DNA from: an uncultured Bacteroidota bacterium
GTDB taxonomy: Bacteria; Bacteroidota; Bacteroidia; Bacteroidales; P3
DNA: 64,000 nucleotides
Assembly (NCBI GenBank): GCA_902775135.1
Contig: CACYKY010000011.1
Span: forward strand, 62,001 to 126,000
Reading direction: 5' to 3'
A model generated the notes under the pieces. The model ran no database searches and was not told the DNA's origin. It saw nothing but the letters and a program-made list of their open reading frames with translations. The position numbers and the translations under genes were made by a program. Of the stretch, positions 17,379 through 26,405 are shown one piece after another (the stretch's first letter is position 1; every line of letters starts with the position of its first letter).

Positions 17379-18383
17379 ATAAAACAAAAGGCATTTAAGT
17401 AGAATCTTGCGGCGGTTTTTGACGGGAAGGCTAAGGTAGAGCCCGCTCGCAAGGAGACGGAGGCAAGCAAATGGGGTGTATCTGTGAGGGAAGTAGGTGC
17501 GTTCCACATATTCCAATACGCCGTAGCTGATATGAAATTTGAACTTCTGTTGCAACGCTTCGTTGGAGTAGTTGCCATGTGTGTTTCGATCGATGAGCAG
17601 TTGGGCAAAGTCTTTTAGTTTAGTGACATCTCCTTTAGAATTGATTTTGCAAGGGACAAAGACATCAAGGAAGTATCGTTTTTCTTCGTCGGTGAAGTCC
17701 GGATTGAGCCAATGGAGCATCTTTAGCCGGACCTCGTTGGATTTCACAATCTGCGCCTCACTACGCGAGGTGGAAATCTGGGTGGGATGGGTGCGATAGT
17801 GGAAGAGGGTACGCTGGACGTTGTAAATCTGTGTCAGAGGGTACACGTTCGACCACATCATGTAGTCCTCGGCAGGGAAGGCCTCGGTACTGTAGCGGAG
17901 GTGGTTGTCGGCCATTACGGCACGGCGGAAGACGGGAACGATGACGGTACAGCCGAAAAGCATCTGGGCTTTGGAGTCTTCGTGGTGTTCAGGAAAACGA
18001 ACCAATGAGGTCTTAGCGCCAAAGAACTTGAAGCCGAAACTGCAGACTCCCACTTCGGGGTGGGTGTCGAGGACGTGGATTCCCGTCTCTAACCAGTCGG
18101 GTTCTGCGATATCGTCGCCGTCCATGCGCGCCACCAACTCGGTGTCGATGATGTCAAGACCTCGATTGAGGTTTTCGGAAAGGCCTACGTTATTGGGGAA
18201 CGAGGCAATGCGTATGCGTGGGTCGTCGATGGAGCGGACGCGGTCGAGGGTGTCGTCGGTCGATGCATCGTCTACCACCAGCAGCTCGAAGTCACGATAG
18301 GTCTGGTTGAGGACACTATGGATAGATTCTTCAACCCACGGGGCAACGTTATATGTCGGCATGAGTACCGTTACTCTCGGCAT
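17349..18383 (-). CDS. GT2-family glycosyltransferase
   Basis: 344 residues. The start VTVLMPTYNVAPWVEESIHSV, the loop VVDDASTDDT and ARMDGDDIAEPDWL give the GT-A motifs of family 2 with D-G-D-D as metal cluster; PAEDYMMWS is the catalytic-base region. The C-terminal tail is encoded by the dispersed repeat, as for the gene at 7366. The gene precedes the acyltransferase at 16249-17262 by 86 bases. Donor and acceptor unknown. Confidence 0.87.
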   Translation of the reverse strand: MPRVTVLMPTYNVAPWVEESIHSVLNQTYRDFELLVVDDASTDDTLDRVRSIDDPRIRIASFPNNVGLSENLNRGLDIIDTELVARMDGDDIAEPDWLETGIHVLDTHPEVGVCSFGFKFFGAKTSLVRFPEHHEDSKAQMLFGCTVIVPVFRRAVMADNHLRYSTEAFPAEDYMMWSNVYPLTQIYNVQRTLFHYRTHPTQISTSRSEAQIVKSNEVRLKMLHWLNPDFTDEEKRYFLDVFVPCKINSKGDVTKLKDFAQLLIDRNTHGNYSNEALQQKFKFHISYGVLEYVERTYFPHRYTPFACLRLLASGLYLSLPVKNRRKILLKCLLFYQSQSDCKRL

Positions 18384-18388
18384 CTTGT

Positions 18389-20035
18389 TTATTTTTTATA
18401 GTGTATTTTATATAGCCATTTAGGTAATGTCCATGCCATAGATCCTTTGTGCCAAGAAAGACCTTTTTTTCGATGAAGAATGTCAAATATAGATAGATGC
18501 TCAACAAATGGCTGCATTTTGGAAGAGTATTCATTTCGTACTTGAAACTCGGTCAAGCTTTCTAAATATTCTTTTTCTGGATGAATGAAGAAACTGGCTA
18601 AAGTCGGAAGCGCAATTTGTTTCATACAGTCGTCTGCATACTCATGAAGGTGAAGTTTCATGAAAGAGTCAGTGTAATGTGAGATGAGCTTTTTCCGGAT
18701 AGAAACGATTTGATTAATATTATTAGTCTGACAGTCTTCTTCATCAGTCGACTCGGAGAAAACTGGTTGGGGTAGGCCATCTTGAGTATTAGTGTATCCT
18801 ATTGTTTTGGGCTCTTCATGGATGGAGAAAAACATCTCTAATAATACTCCTTGGGAAGACAGAGATCTGGTCTCTGTGTTGGAAAGGCTATTATATACTG
18901 AATTTATTTCGCAATGGTATGGAGGCATGTGTGGTAATACTGAGCCTGTGCAATACATTTCAAAGAAATAGCCGTAGATAGGATTGAATCCTCTTTTTTG
19001 TAGTAATTCATTTATGTATTTCAGTGATTTTCCGGTAGTGCGTATGTCAACAATGGCTGTTGGTTCTGCTTTTGAAGCTAATCCAACATGCTCAAAATAT
19101 GAAATTACATTTTCTTCACTACTTTCGTATAGCGCTTGCCTAGAAATATATAGATAATGTACGCTAATGTCGTTATGTGAATGAATGATTTGATTGGCGA
19201 TTTCATAGGCTGTTTTAGAATCCCGAGCGCAAAAATATAAATGATTTATACCATGCAATCTTGCATGATTGATGATTCGACAGACGAAAGAGACTAAAAG
19301 TGGCGCAATTATGTCAAGGGTAATGGCAGTATGATTGTTTTTATCTTCGGAAAGTGCAATGGAACGAGATAGACCAGCCATAATAGGGCCGATTTGGAAT
19401 TGAGGACAGATTGTGGTGTCCATCCATCTTTTTTGGTATAGGGAGTAGTCTGTTGTAATTTGTGTGCTTGTTATACCATATTTGCGTGGCGTAATGACAT
19501 CACTTTTCAAATTATCGCCGTAGTGATGCCATCTCGTAAAACATAGATTCTCTTTTTCTGCAATATATTTAAATAATTCTCCAGAAGACTTGGTTTTTTT
19601 GATTTCATTAGACACATATAATGTATCTCCATCTTTCCAGAATCCCCATTTTTTTAGCTGGTTGCATAAGAATGAACTGGGGAGATACATGTCAGAGATG
19701 AAAATAATTCGATGTCCGTCTATTCTGCACTGATTAACGAGAGTGAGGACTTTTTTTGACGGTTTAAGTAGGCTATCTTCTATTGTCAACTCGTTTTCGA
19801 TTAACTTGTCAACGGGTAGGAGATGCTCATGGGAAAACTCTATATTGTTATAAATAGACTGTAAGTTAGTATGAGACTCTGCATTTATACGGGCAATAAT
19901 AAACTCATGTCTAATATCGTTAGATACTGGCTTGGAGAATGCCTCGGATGCCAAGATATCATACAAAGCTGAGGATGGTCCACAAGAACGTATTAGACAA
20001 GTGTCGAAAATGTCAAAGGATGAAGTGTAATTCAT
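18389..20035 (-). CDS. Large HAD-superfamily-like hydrolase of polysaccharide loci
   Basis: 548 residues, AT-rich. SSFDIFDTCLIRSCGPS at residues 5-21 carries D-x-F-D-T, the HAD motif I with nucleophilic Asp, and IIFISDMYLPSSFL looks like motif II. The C-terminal half, with FCARDSKTAYEIANQ and TAIVDIRTTGKSL, is a conserved module of HAD-like proteins found in capsule clusters (COG5610 type). The substrate is unknown; removal or transfer of a phosphate on a sugar phosphate or lipid carrier is possible. It is not a glycosyltransferase by sequence. Confidence 0.7.
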   Translation of the reverse strand: MNYTSSFDIFDTCLIRSCGPSSALYDILASEAFSKPVSNDIRHEFIIARINAESHTNLQSIYNNIEFSHEHLLPVDKLIENELTIEDSLLKPSKKVLTLVNQCRIDGHRIIFISDMYLPSSFLCNQLKKWGFWKDGDTLYVSNEIKKTKSSGELFKYIAEKENLCFTRWHHYGDNLKSDVITPRKYGITSTQITTDYSLYQKRWMDTTICPQFQIGPIMAGLSRSIALSEDKNNHTAITLDIIAPLLVSFVCRIINHARLHGINHLYFCARDSKTAYEIANQIIHSHNDISVHYLYISRQALYESSEENVISYFEHVGLASKAEPTAIVDIRTTGKSLKYINELLQKRGFNPIYGYFFEMYCTGSVLPHMPPYHCEINSVYNSLSNTETRSLSSQGVLLEMFFSIHEEPKTIGYTNTQDGLPQPVFSESTDEEDCQTNNINQIVSIRKKLISHYTDSFMKLHLHEYADDCMKQIALPTLASFFIHPEKEYLESLTEFQVRNEYSSKMQPFVEHLSIFDILHRKKGLSWHKGSMAWTLPKWLYKIHYKK

Positions 20036-20053
20036 TTTTTGATTATATATGAA

Positions 20054-20929
20054 TCAAGTATGTTGCAGGCTTCTTTTGATTTTCCCGAGAATCTTTTTAG
20101 GACGGAGGTAGCACAAATAGTAGGTGGCAAAGGCAATTCCACGCTGGAAGATGAATTTAAAGCGGGTAATACCATGAAGATTGTCGGCGATGGAGATATA
20201 AAACTTACGCTGCAAGTCTGGATGTGTCGAGAGGGCGTTGTTAAAGCTGTCGAAATACCGTAGGCGCATCTCTACCAGTTTCTCTGCGATCTCTTTCTTA
20301 CGCGAAAGGGTCAGTGTGTCGTCCCCGACACCGGTGTAGTATAGCACCTTGTATATCTTGCCGACAGGATATTTCTGCCAGATGCGTACCCAATACTCAT
20401 AGTCTTCCACGAGAAAGAGCGTGGTGTCGTAATCGCCGACAGTCTCCAACACTTCGCGGCGGTACATGAAAGCATAGCATACACAGTTGTAGAGTGGGAG
20501 ATGCAACTGAGGATCTGGATGGTGCACCTCATAGAGTGTTTCACCGGTCTTGAGACTGAAAGCTGCATAGCAGGCGGTGACGAGCCCTTTGTCGGGGTTG
20601 TTGTCCAGGTAGGATACGAACTCTTCCAGCATGGTAGGCCCCATGCGGTTGTCGTGCGAGGTCCAAGTGAGGTATTTGCCCTGTGCTTCTTGGAAGCCTC
20701 TGTTCAACGCTCCCGGAAGTTTGAGGTTGCGCTCGTTGTCGATGATGCGTATACGGCTGTCTTTCTCGGCATACTGCTGCATGATCTCCAACGAGTTGTC
20801 CTTGGAACAGTCGTTGACGATGATGAGTTCCCAGTCGGTAAAAGTCTGGGCTATGACACTATCGATAGATTGAGCCAAGAAGCCTGCACCATTATAGCAG
20901 GGTAGGACTATGGAAACGGTTGGCCCCAT
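20054..20929 (-). CDS. GT2-family glycosyltransferase
   Basis: 291 residues. VSIVLPCYNGAGFLAQSIDSV, IVNDCSKDNSLEIM and KYLTWTSHDNRMGPTML are the GT2 strand, loop and donor-site segments, though the last has SHDN where a DXD is usual. LVEDYEYWVRIWQ matches the catalytic-base motif. The C-terminal 60 residues are basic. One of six tandem GT2 genes. The donor is not predictable. Confidence 0.85.
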   Translation of the reverse strand: MGPTVSIVLPCYNGAGFLAQSIDSVIAQTFTDWELIIVNDCSKDNSLEIMQQYAEKDSRIRIIDNERNLKLPGALNRGFQEAQGKYLTWTSHDNRMGPTMLEEFVSYLDNNPDKGLVTACYAAFSLKTGETLYEVHHPDPQLHLPLYNCVCYAFMYRREVLETVGDYDTTLFLVEDYEYWVRIWQKYPVGKIYKVLYYTGVGDDTLTLSRKKEIAEKLVEMRLRYFDSFNNALSTHPDLQRKFYISIADNLHGITRFKFIFQRGIAFATYYLCYLRPKKILGKIKRSLQHT

Positions 20930-20933
20930 GATA

Positions 20934-21875
20934 TTAGTTGTGTTTTATTGACCAGCCTGGTTTGTAGACAGGGTGTATGCCCATGCGATGAAGCCAAGCA
21001 TCCCTAACGGCAATCCAAACGAGTTTCTCGTATGGGGTTTTGTCTTTCCCTTTAAGGTGACGTTTGAGTGCAGATTTGAAACGTTTTCTTGCAACTTTCG
21101 GGAAGTGCTTTTTCATCATAACCATCTCGTTGCGATTACTGTAATAATCACCCCAGGTGGCTGCAATGGCATTGTCTGTTACTTGCTCCTTGACCTGTCC
21201 TACTTTTTTGATATCGTGAGTGATTTTGATGCTTGAGACACAAATGATATCTCCATAGTGCTGAAGTCGGAGGCTGTGCTCGGAATCATCGTTGTAAATA
21301 AAGAATTTGGGGTTGATTAGCCCCACTTTTTTAAGGGCGTGAACATTAAGGAATGGCCCGACATACGAAAGGAAGTCAATTTTGAAGAATGGTTTCTGAT
21401 ACTCTTCGAGGGACGAAGCATCCCAGATAAAATGGTTGGTTGGTGTTACTGTGTAGTGGCTACGATGTGAAATGTCGATATCCCCATCGGGTGTCAGTAC
21501 GGTTGCACATACTGCGGAATAATTGTCAATGGGATGCCGTTGGGCAAAAAGATGGAAGTTCTCCATCAAATCAGGTTCTGGGTAGGCATCGTCATCAGCG
21601 ATAAAAATCCAATCTGGGCTCAACGAAAGAGCTTTCTTTTCGCCAATATAAAAACCACCAGCTCCTCCAAGATTCTCATTGGTATGGATAATAATTTTGT
21701 TGAAAGGGGTATTTGTATTTTCCCATTCTTTCAAATATTCCATAGTTCCATCAGAACTATGATTATTCACAATAATAAGATTCCTGAAAGGAACTGTTTG
21801 TTTCTCATAGCAATCAAGCGTTTTCTTTAACTTTGATAGCCTGTTGTATGTGACTATAACGACATCTATTTCCAT
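20934..21875 (-). CDS. Probable galactofuranosyltransferase (GlfT2-like GT2)
   Basis: From the ATG at 21875 (a longer frame overlaps glf) the protein has 313 residues. IDVVIVTYNRLSKLKKTL, VNNHSSDGTMEYL, and NENLGGAGGFYIGEKKAL followed by DWIFIADDDAYPEPDLM resemble GlfT2 and RfbN-type enzymes, with D-D-D as metal motif. The gene lies 7 bases downstream of the UDP-galactopyranose mutase gene, which makes UDP-Galf, so a Galf transferase is the most economical reading. The role is inferred; no direct evidence of linkage. Confidence 0.75.
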   Translation of the reverse strand: MEIDVVIVTYNRLSKLKKTLDCYEKQTVPFRNLIIVNNHSSDGTMEYLKEWENTNTPFNKIIIHTNENLGGAGGFYIGEKKALSLSPDWIFIADDDAYPEPDLMENFHLFAQRHPIDNYSAVCATVLTPDGDIDISHRSHYTVTPTNHFIWDASSLEEYQKPFFKIDFLSYVGPFLNVHALKKVGLINPKFFIYNDDSEHSLRLQHYGDIICVSSIKITHDIKKVGQVKEQVTDNAIAATWGDYYSNRNEMVMMKKHFPKVARKRFKSALKRHLKGKDKTPYEKLVWIAVRDAWLHRMGIHPVYKPGWSIKHN

Positions 21876-21882
21876 TAGAGTA

Positions 21883-23022
21883 TCATTTTTGATATTTTCT
21901 ATATGTGGATATGGCTTGTTCGATGGTGGGTGCCATATCGTAGTAACGGTATTCTGCCAATCGTCCGCCAAAGATTACATTGGGTCTTTGTTTTGCAATG
22001 GTTTTGTATTCTTCAAGGAGTTGGTTGTTCCGTTCGTCATTGATGGGGTAATAGGGCTCAATACCGTTATGCCACTCGGTACTGTATTCTTTTGAGATTA
22101 CTGTATGGGGACATTTGGCTATGTCCTCACCAAACATCTCGAAATGTTTGTGCTCGATAATCCGGGTATAAGCGATTTCGGCGTCGGTGTAATTTACTAC
22201 GGCGTTGCCCTGATAGTTTGGAATTTCATGCACTTCTTGCTCAAATCTCACCGACCGATATTCAAGATGGCCAAGCTGGTAGTTGAAAAACTCATCAATT
22301 TTCCCAGTGAAAACAATATTGTCGGCTATAGACTCCCAATGATTACGATCTCCAAAAAAGTCTGCCCCAGTGATTGTTTCAATACCGTATAGCAAACCTT
22401 CAATGAGTTTGTTGTATCCTCCGATGGGAATTCCTTGGTAACGATCGTTAAAATAGTTGTTGTCGAATACGAAACGGACAGGAAGGCGCTTGATAATGAA
22501 TGCAGGTAGTTCCGTACATTTCCTTCCCCATTGTTTTTCTGTGTACCCTTTTATGAGCGCTTCATAGATGTCTGTCCCGACAAGCATTAAGGCTTGCTCT
22601 TCAAGATTACGAGGCTCGGCGATTCCGTTTTGCAATAGTTTGCGGCGTATCTCCTCCCGTTGCTCTTCAATTTTATGTTGTGCCTCTTCAGGTGTGGTTA
22701 TATGCCACATCTGATAGAACGTGTTCATGTTGAATGGAAGGTTGAAAAGCTTTCCTTTGTAATTGGCGACAGGAGAATTTGTGTAGCGGTTGAATTCTAC
22801 GAAGGAGTTTACAAAATCCCATACCTCTTTGTTGTTGGTATGGAAAATATGGGCGCCGTATTTGTGCACATTGATACCTTCAATGTTCTCGCAATAAATA
22901 TTCCCGCCCCAATGGGGGCGTTTGTCAATCACAAGAACACTTTTCCCGGCTTGCTTCGCCAAGTGCGCGAATGTGGCTCCATAAAGACCTGAGCCTACTA
23001 CGAGATAATCATAATGGGACAT
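21883..23022 (-). CDS. glf: UDP-galactopyranose mutase
   Basis: 379 residues, standard length. The N-terminal YLVVGSGLYGATFAHLAKQAG is the FAD-binding Rossmann motif; VLVIDKRPHWGGNIY and the INVHKYGAHIFHT segment are diagnostic of Glf. The enzyme ring-contracts UDP-Galp to UDP-Galf in the cytoplasm. Coding sequence is AT-rich like its neighbours. It sits between a GT2 gene and the probable galactofuranosyltransferase, giving a functional pair. Confidence 0.96.
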   Translation of the reverse strand: MSHYDYLVVGSGLYGATFAHLAKQAGKSVLVIDKRPHWGGNIYCENIEGINVHKYGAHIFHTNNKEVWDFVNSFVEFNRYTNSPVANYKGKLFNLPFNMNTFYQMWHITTPEEAQHKIEEQREEIRRKLLQNGIAEPRNLEEQALMLVGTDIYEALIKGYTEKQWGRKCTELPAFIIKRLPVRFVFDNNYFNDRYQGIPIGGYNKLIEGLLYGIETITGADFFGDRNHWESIADNIVFTGKIDEFFNYQLGHLEYRSVRFEQEVHEIPNYQGNAVVNYTDAEIAYTRIIEHKHFEMFGEDIAKCPHTVISKEYSTEWHNGIEPYYPINDERNNQLLEEYKTIAKQRPNVIFGGRLAEYRYYDMAPTIEQAISTYRKYQK

Positions 23023-23025
23023 AGT

Positions 23026-23970
23026 CTAATTAAACATTAAAAAGATTTTCTTTGAGAGTATCTGGGGTAGATAATAGTATAATTGACGTTTACGACTTAG
23101 TTCAGAAAATCTAAGCGCTTTCTGCTGACGATAAAAATTGCGTGAAGAAAGCATCCTCTGAACTTTTTCTTTTTTGGAGTTTTCTTGCGCCTCAGCTTGG
23201 ATATGGAAATCATATATTTGCTGACAAAAGCCCTTGATTAATTCCGGGTGTTTATATCCCTGCAGGTTCTCAAACAATAGTTTGGCGGCTGTTTCATAAC
23301 ATTCGGCAGTGTGCTTTCTGTTTGTCAAACCTTGTTCGGAATATCGGTAATTATAAAGAGGCTTGTCAATAATCCTAAGAGACTTTATTTGTTTGTAATA
23401 CTGCAAGGCAAAAACTTCATCTTCATAATAGTTGAGGTTTTCTGGGAAGCGTATTTGAGAGTGTGTCAATATGGATTTACGATGAGCTTTGTTTGCTGTC
23501 CATCCAAATGTATCCTCATCTCTATCAGAATGCATTATAGCGATTACCTCCTCTATTTCATCTCTCCCATGATAAACACCTATGGGAAGTGGCGATTGGT
23601 GGGTTGTCCCATCAGGATAGATCGTCCTTATGGGGAAGATTAGTTCTTCAACAGAATTCATGCTCTTGATTATGGTTTCCACATATTCAGGTTCCACCCA
23701 GTCGTCGCTGTCAACAAATGATACCACCTCTCCCTGCGCGTACCTTAACCCAGCATTCCGCGCGGCACTCGCTCCACAATTGGGTTGATGGAAAGAATGT
23801 ATTCTCGGGTCTTGCTTGGCATAGGCGTCACACATACTCCCTGAACCATCAGTACTTCCATCGTCGACAAGTATCAGTTCCCAATCATCAGTAGTTTGAT
23901 TTATAATACTTTCAACGCATGCTGGAAGAAATGCAATGGAATTATATATAGGGACAATGATGGAAATCAT
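23026..23970 (-). CDS. GT2-family glycosyltransferase
   Basis: 314 residues. ISIIVPIYNSIAFLPACVES, LVDDGSTDGSGSM and VVSFVDSDDWVEPEYV are canonical GT2 motifs, with D-S-D-D the metal cluster. YYEDEVFALQYYKQ is the probable catalytic-base helix. The basic C-terminus may contact the membrane. The gene starts 8 bases after the next GT2 stop at 23979. Donor unknown. Confidence 0.88.
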   Translation of the reverse strand: MISIIVPIYNSIAFLPACVESIINQTTDDWELILVDDGSTDGSGSMCDAYAKQDPRIHSFHQPNCGASAARNAGLRYAQGEVVSFVDSDDWVEPEYVETIIKSMNSVEELIFPIRTIYPDGTTHQSPLPIGVYHGRDEIEEVIAIMHSDRDEDTFGWTANKAHRKSILTHSQIRFPENLNYYEDEVFALQYYKQIKSLRIIDKPLYNYRYSEQGLTNRKHTAECYETAAKLLFENLQGYKHPELIKGFCQQIYDFHIQAEAQENSKKEKVQRMLSSRNFYRQQKALRFSELSRKRQLYYYLPQILSKKIFLMFN

Positions 23971-23978
23971 TTCGTTCG

Positions 23979-24803
23979 CTATTGGTTTTTCCCGAAATGT
24001 TTATCAATAAAATTGATTAACATCAGGCATGCTGTAATTAATTTGCGATAGAGCTTTTTTTTGTTTTGGTAGATTATTACTTGTTTGACTTGGCTGTTAT
24101 CTAACTTTACCTCCAATTGATACATCTGTTTGTAATCTTCAAGTAACATTTGAGGATAGGTTTTTGCAATCACTTGTTGGCGTTCTTCCTCTACAATTTG
24201 TTGGCTACTTGAACTAATGCCCTGCATGTCATAGTAGATGACGGGCTCGTTGATATGAGAGAATGTTTTGTTTTTAATTGCTTGGCTTAAAAAAAACTCC
24301 CAATCAGACACTAGCTTGTTGTGCTCGTTATAATATACCTGTTGAATAATGTCTCTTTTTATGAAGGTCGCATTATGACACAGTGTATCATTGAGGAAGA
24401 ACCTAAGTGTCAGCTTGTCAGGGTAGGTTCGTAGTTGAGATGTGCCCGAATCGGTAAGATATAAATTTCCGTAGATCACATCTGCATTGTTTTGCGGCAA
24501 CAAGCATTTTTCCAAAGTCGTCCTGTCGTATAAGTAATCGCCGCTATTCAAAAACTGTAAGTAATCTCCTTTTGAGACTCGTATTCCTTTGTTCATGGCG
24601 TTGTATATGCCTTTGTCGGGTTCACTCACCCAATAAGCAAAATGGTCGGCATATTGTTCTATGAGTTCTTTGCTGCCGTCGGTGGAGCCTCCGTCAATGA
24701 CAATCCATTCAAAGTCTTTGAATGTTTGAGATACAACACTGTCGATGGTTTTCTGAAGGCCGTCGCAGTTGTTAAGGTTTACTGTTATAATAGAAAGTTT
24801 CAT
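23979..24803 (-). CDS. GT2-family glycosyltransferase (WcaA/WbbD-like)
   Basis: 274 residues from the ATG at 24803. KLSIITVNLNNCDGLQKTID, WIVIDGGSTDGSKELI and YLQFLNSGDYLYDRTTL form the pattern of GT2 colanic-acid type transferases, which often use N-S-G-D where others have DXDD. Next upstream is a 345-base non-coding gap, the largest within the GT block. Donor unknown. Confidence 0.85.
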   Translation of the reverse strand: MKLSIITVNLNNCDGLQKTIDSVVSQTFKDFEWIVIDGGSTDGSKELIEQYADHFAYWVSEPDKGIYNAMNKGIRVSKGDYLQFLNSGDYLYDRTTLEKCLLPQNNADVIYGNLYLTDSGTSQLRTYPDKLTLRFFLNDTLCHNATFIKRDIIQQVYYNEHNKLVSDWEFFLSQAIKNKTFSHINEPVIYYDMQGISSSSQQIVEEERQQVIAKTYPQMLLEDYKQMYQLEVKLDNSQVKQVIIYQNKKKLYRKLITACLMLINFIDKHFGKNQ

Positions 24804-25148
24804 TATACATCTTTCGTCAATCCACCATGGCATCCTGCACGTCCTTCTTGGTGGTGAACTTTTTGTAATATGTGCATCGTGCGACGGTTGTTTTGGTTGA
24901 GCCGCACTCGTTGCGGAAATATATTGTTATTTCATTCTCCTACAGCCGCCCGATGAGGGGCAGACTTTGACATTATGAGAAAAGTTGTAAACGGGTATCA
25001 ATAGTTATAATCCTCGTATCAGCTCCCTGTCAACTCTTGTATTTTGCCAATACTTCAAACACACTTTAACCATTTAGAATGGTCGAAGTATAGTTCATTG
25101 ATGGAAGAAGAATGGTCCTTGGGCAAGAGTTGTCAGCGTGTTGGCAGG
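24804..25148. other. 345-base gap without a recognisable gene
   Basis: No frame of convincing length, no CAAANNTA (minus-strand TAnnTTTG) box and no strong hairpin were found. A short minus-strand stretch (about 25 codons, reading QLLPKDHSSSINELYFDH) ends in a stop and could be a decayed gene remnant, but the evidence is weak. Confidence 0.4.
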
Positions 25149-26405
25149 TCATGATATACTTTTTATATGTGGGTGAAGTATTCGATTGTAAAGGTTAATA
25201 TATTTATTGGCAATAATGTCGCTGGTGAATCGTTGTTCAATTTCGCTGTGCAGAATATGAGTATCGTATTCTTTGTTAGTTACTTCGGCTAGTCCTTTCA
25301 CTAAAGATTCAGAGGTAAAGTCTTTACAAACCATACCATTGTCCGAATTGACGAGTTCCTCCATGCCGCTACAAGGGAATGCAACAATGGGTAATCCGCA
25401 TGCGATTGCCTCCAGCGGCGTTTGGGCAAATGCTTCCTGGTAGGAGGGGAAGGCGAAGAGGTTGCCGCAGGAATAGGTCATTGCCAGCAGATACGGATTG
25501 TTGATGGGGCCGGTGTATCTGATGTCAACGGGCAGGTCGGTGTCGAAATGTCCGCCGCCGATACAGAGGAGAGTTATGTCGGGTCGTTGCAACTTGCTTA
25601 TAGCTTCGACCAGTTCTGCAAGCCCTTTGCGTTTGTCGTTGAGATTGACGCAGCAGAAGACGATTACATGGTTGTTCTCAGGGATATGATAAACCTGTCG
25701 GCCTATACTTCTGTCGAGCGGTTTGAAGATGTTGGTATCGATGCCATTGTGGATGATAGTGGTGGGTCGTCTGGACAAAAATGATTTCGTGGTGTAGAAG
25801 TCTTTCATCATTTTGGACAATGCAACCACGTGGATATTTTTGCATTGCACCAATGATGATTGTTTTATCTGGCAATAGGCGTCTTCTATTGCGGCGTAGT
25901 AAGGGTAGTATTGCTCACGTTCCCGCCCGTAATGAAAACCACCAAAGGCAAGATTTTCATCGTGCAAGGTCCAAACGATGGGTTTGTTGATGTTGGGAAA
26001 GAAAGTCGGATAGTCGATGAAGTTCGCAACCCAATGTAGATGAATGATATCTGCGTCGAGGACAGCCGGGTGTTGATTCAGTTTGTAGCAGGAAAGGGGC
26101 GAAGAGAAAAAGGTTTTGTGGGCGGAAGGTATATGGTCCACGAGACGCTCGTAACGTTCCTGGGTGCTGAGGAAATAGCCGCGCTTGCGGGCCATTTTCT
26201 TAATTTTTCGCAGTATTTTGTTTTTGGACGGAATGTAGGACGGAGTGAAACAGTTTTCCGCAGTATAGACGTTTTCTTCGAGAGATGTTTTGTCGGCCAC
26301 CAACATGGAACTTTCTATGCCATGTTTGCACAGGGATTTGTGAATCCTCATGGCGGCAATGCCCGCTCCACCGGCATCGGTATATGTTATATGAAGTACT
26401 TTCAT
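25149..26405 (-). CDS. GT4-family glycosyltransferase
   Basis: 418 residues, the usual GT4 size. The N-terminus KVLHITYTDAGGAGIAAMRIH has the glycine loop and VWTLHDENLAFGGFHYG matches a subgroup of capsule GT4 enzymes. The donor-binding half contains NLFAFPSYQEAFAQTPLEAIACGLPIVAF, the E-x7-E retaining motif. It overlaps the pyruvyl transferase stop by ATGA (26402-26405). Retaining transfer of an unknown sugar is expected in the cytoplasm. Confidence 0.9.
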   Translation of the reverse strand: MKVLHITYTDAGGAGIAAMRIHKSLCKHGIESSMLVADKTSLEENVYTAENCFTPSYIPSKNKILRKIKKMARKRGYFLSTQERYERLVDHIPSAHKTFFSSPLSCYKLNQHPAVLDADIIHLHWVANFIDYPTFFPNINKPIVWTLHDENLAFGGFHYGREREQYYPYYAAIEDAYCQIKQSSLVQCKNIHVVALSKMMKDFYTTKSFLSRRPTTIIHNGIDTNIFKPLDRSIGRQVYHIPENNHVIVFCCVNLNDKRKGLAELVEAISKLQRPDITLLCIGGGHFDTDLPVDIRYTGPINNPYLLAMTYSCGNLFAFPSYQEAFAQTPLEAIACGLPIVAFPCSGMEELVNSDNGMVCKDFTSESLVKGLAEVTNKEYDTHILHSEIEQRFTSDIIANKYINLYNRILHPHIKSIS

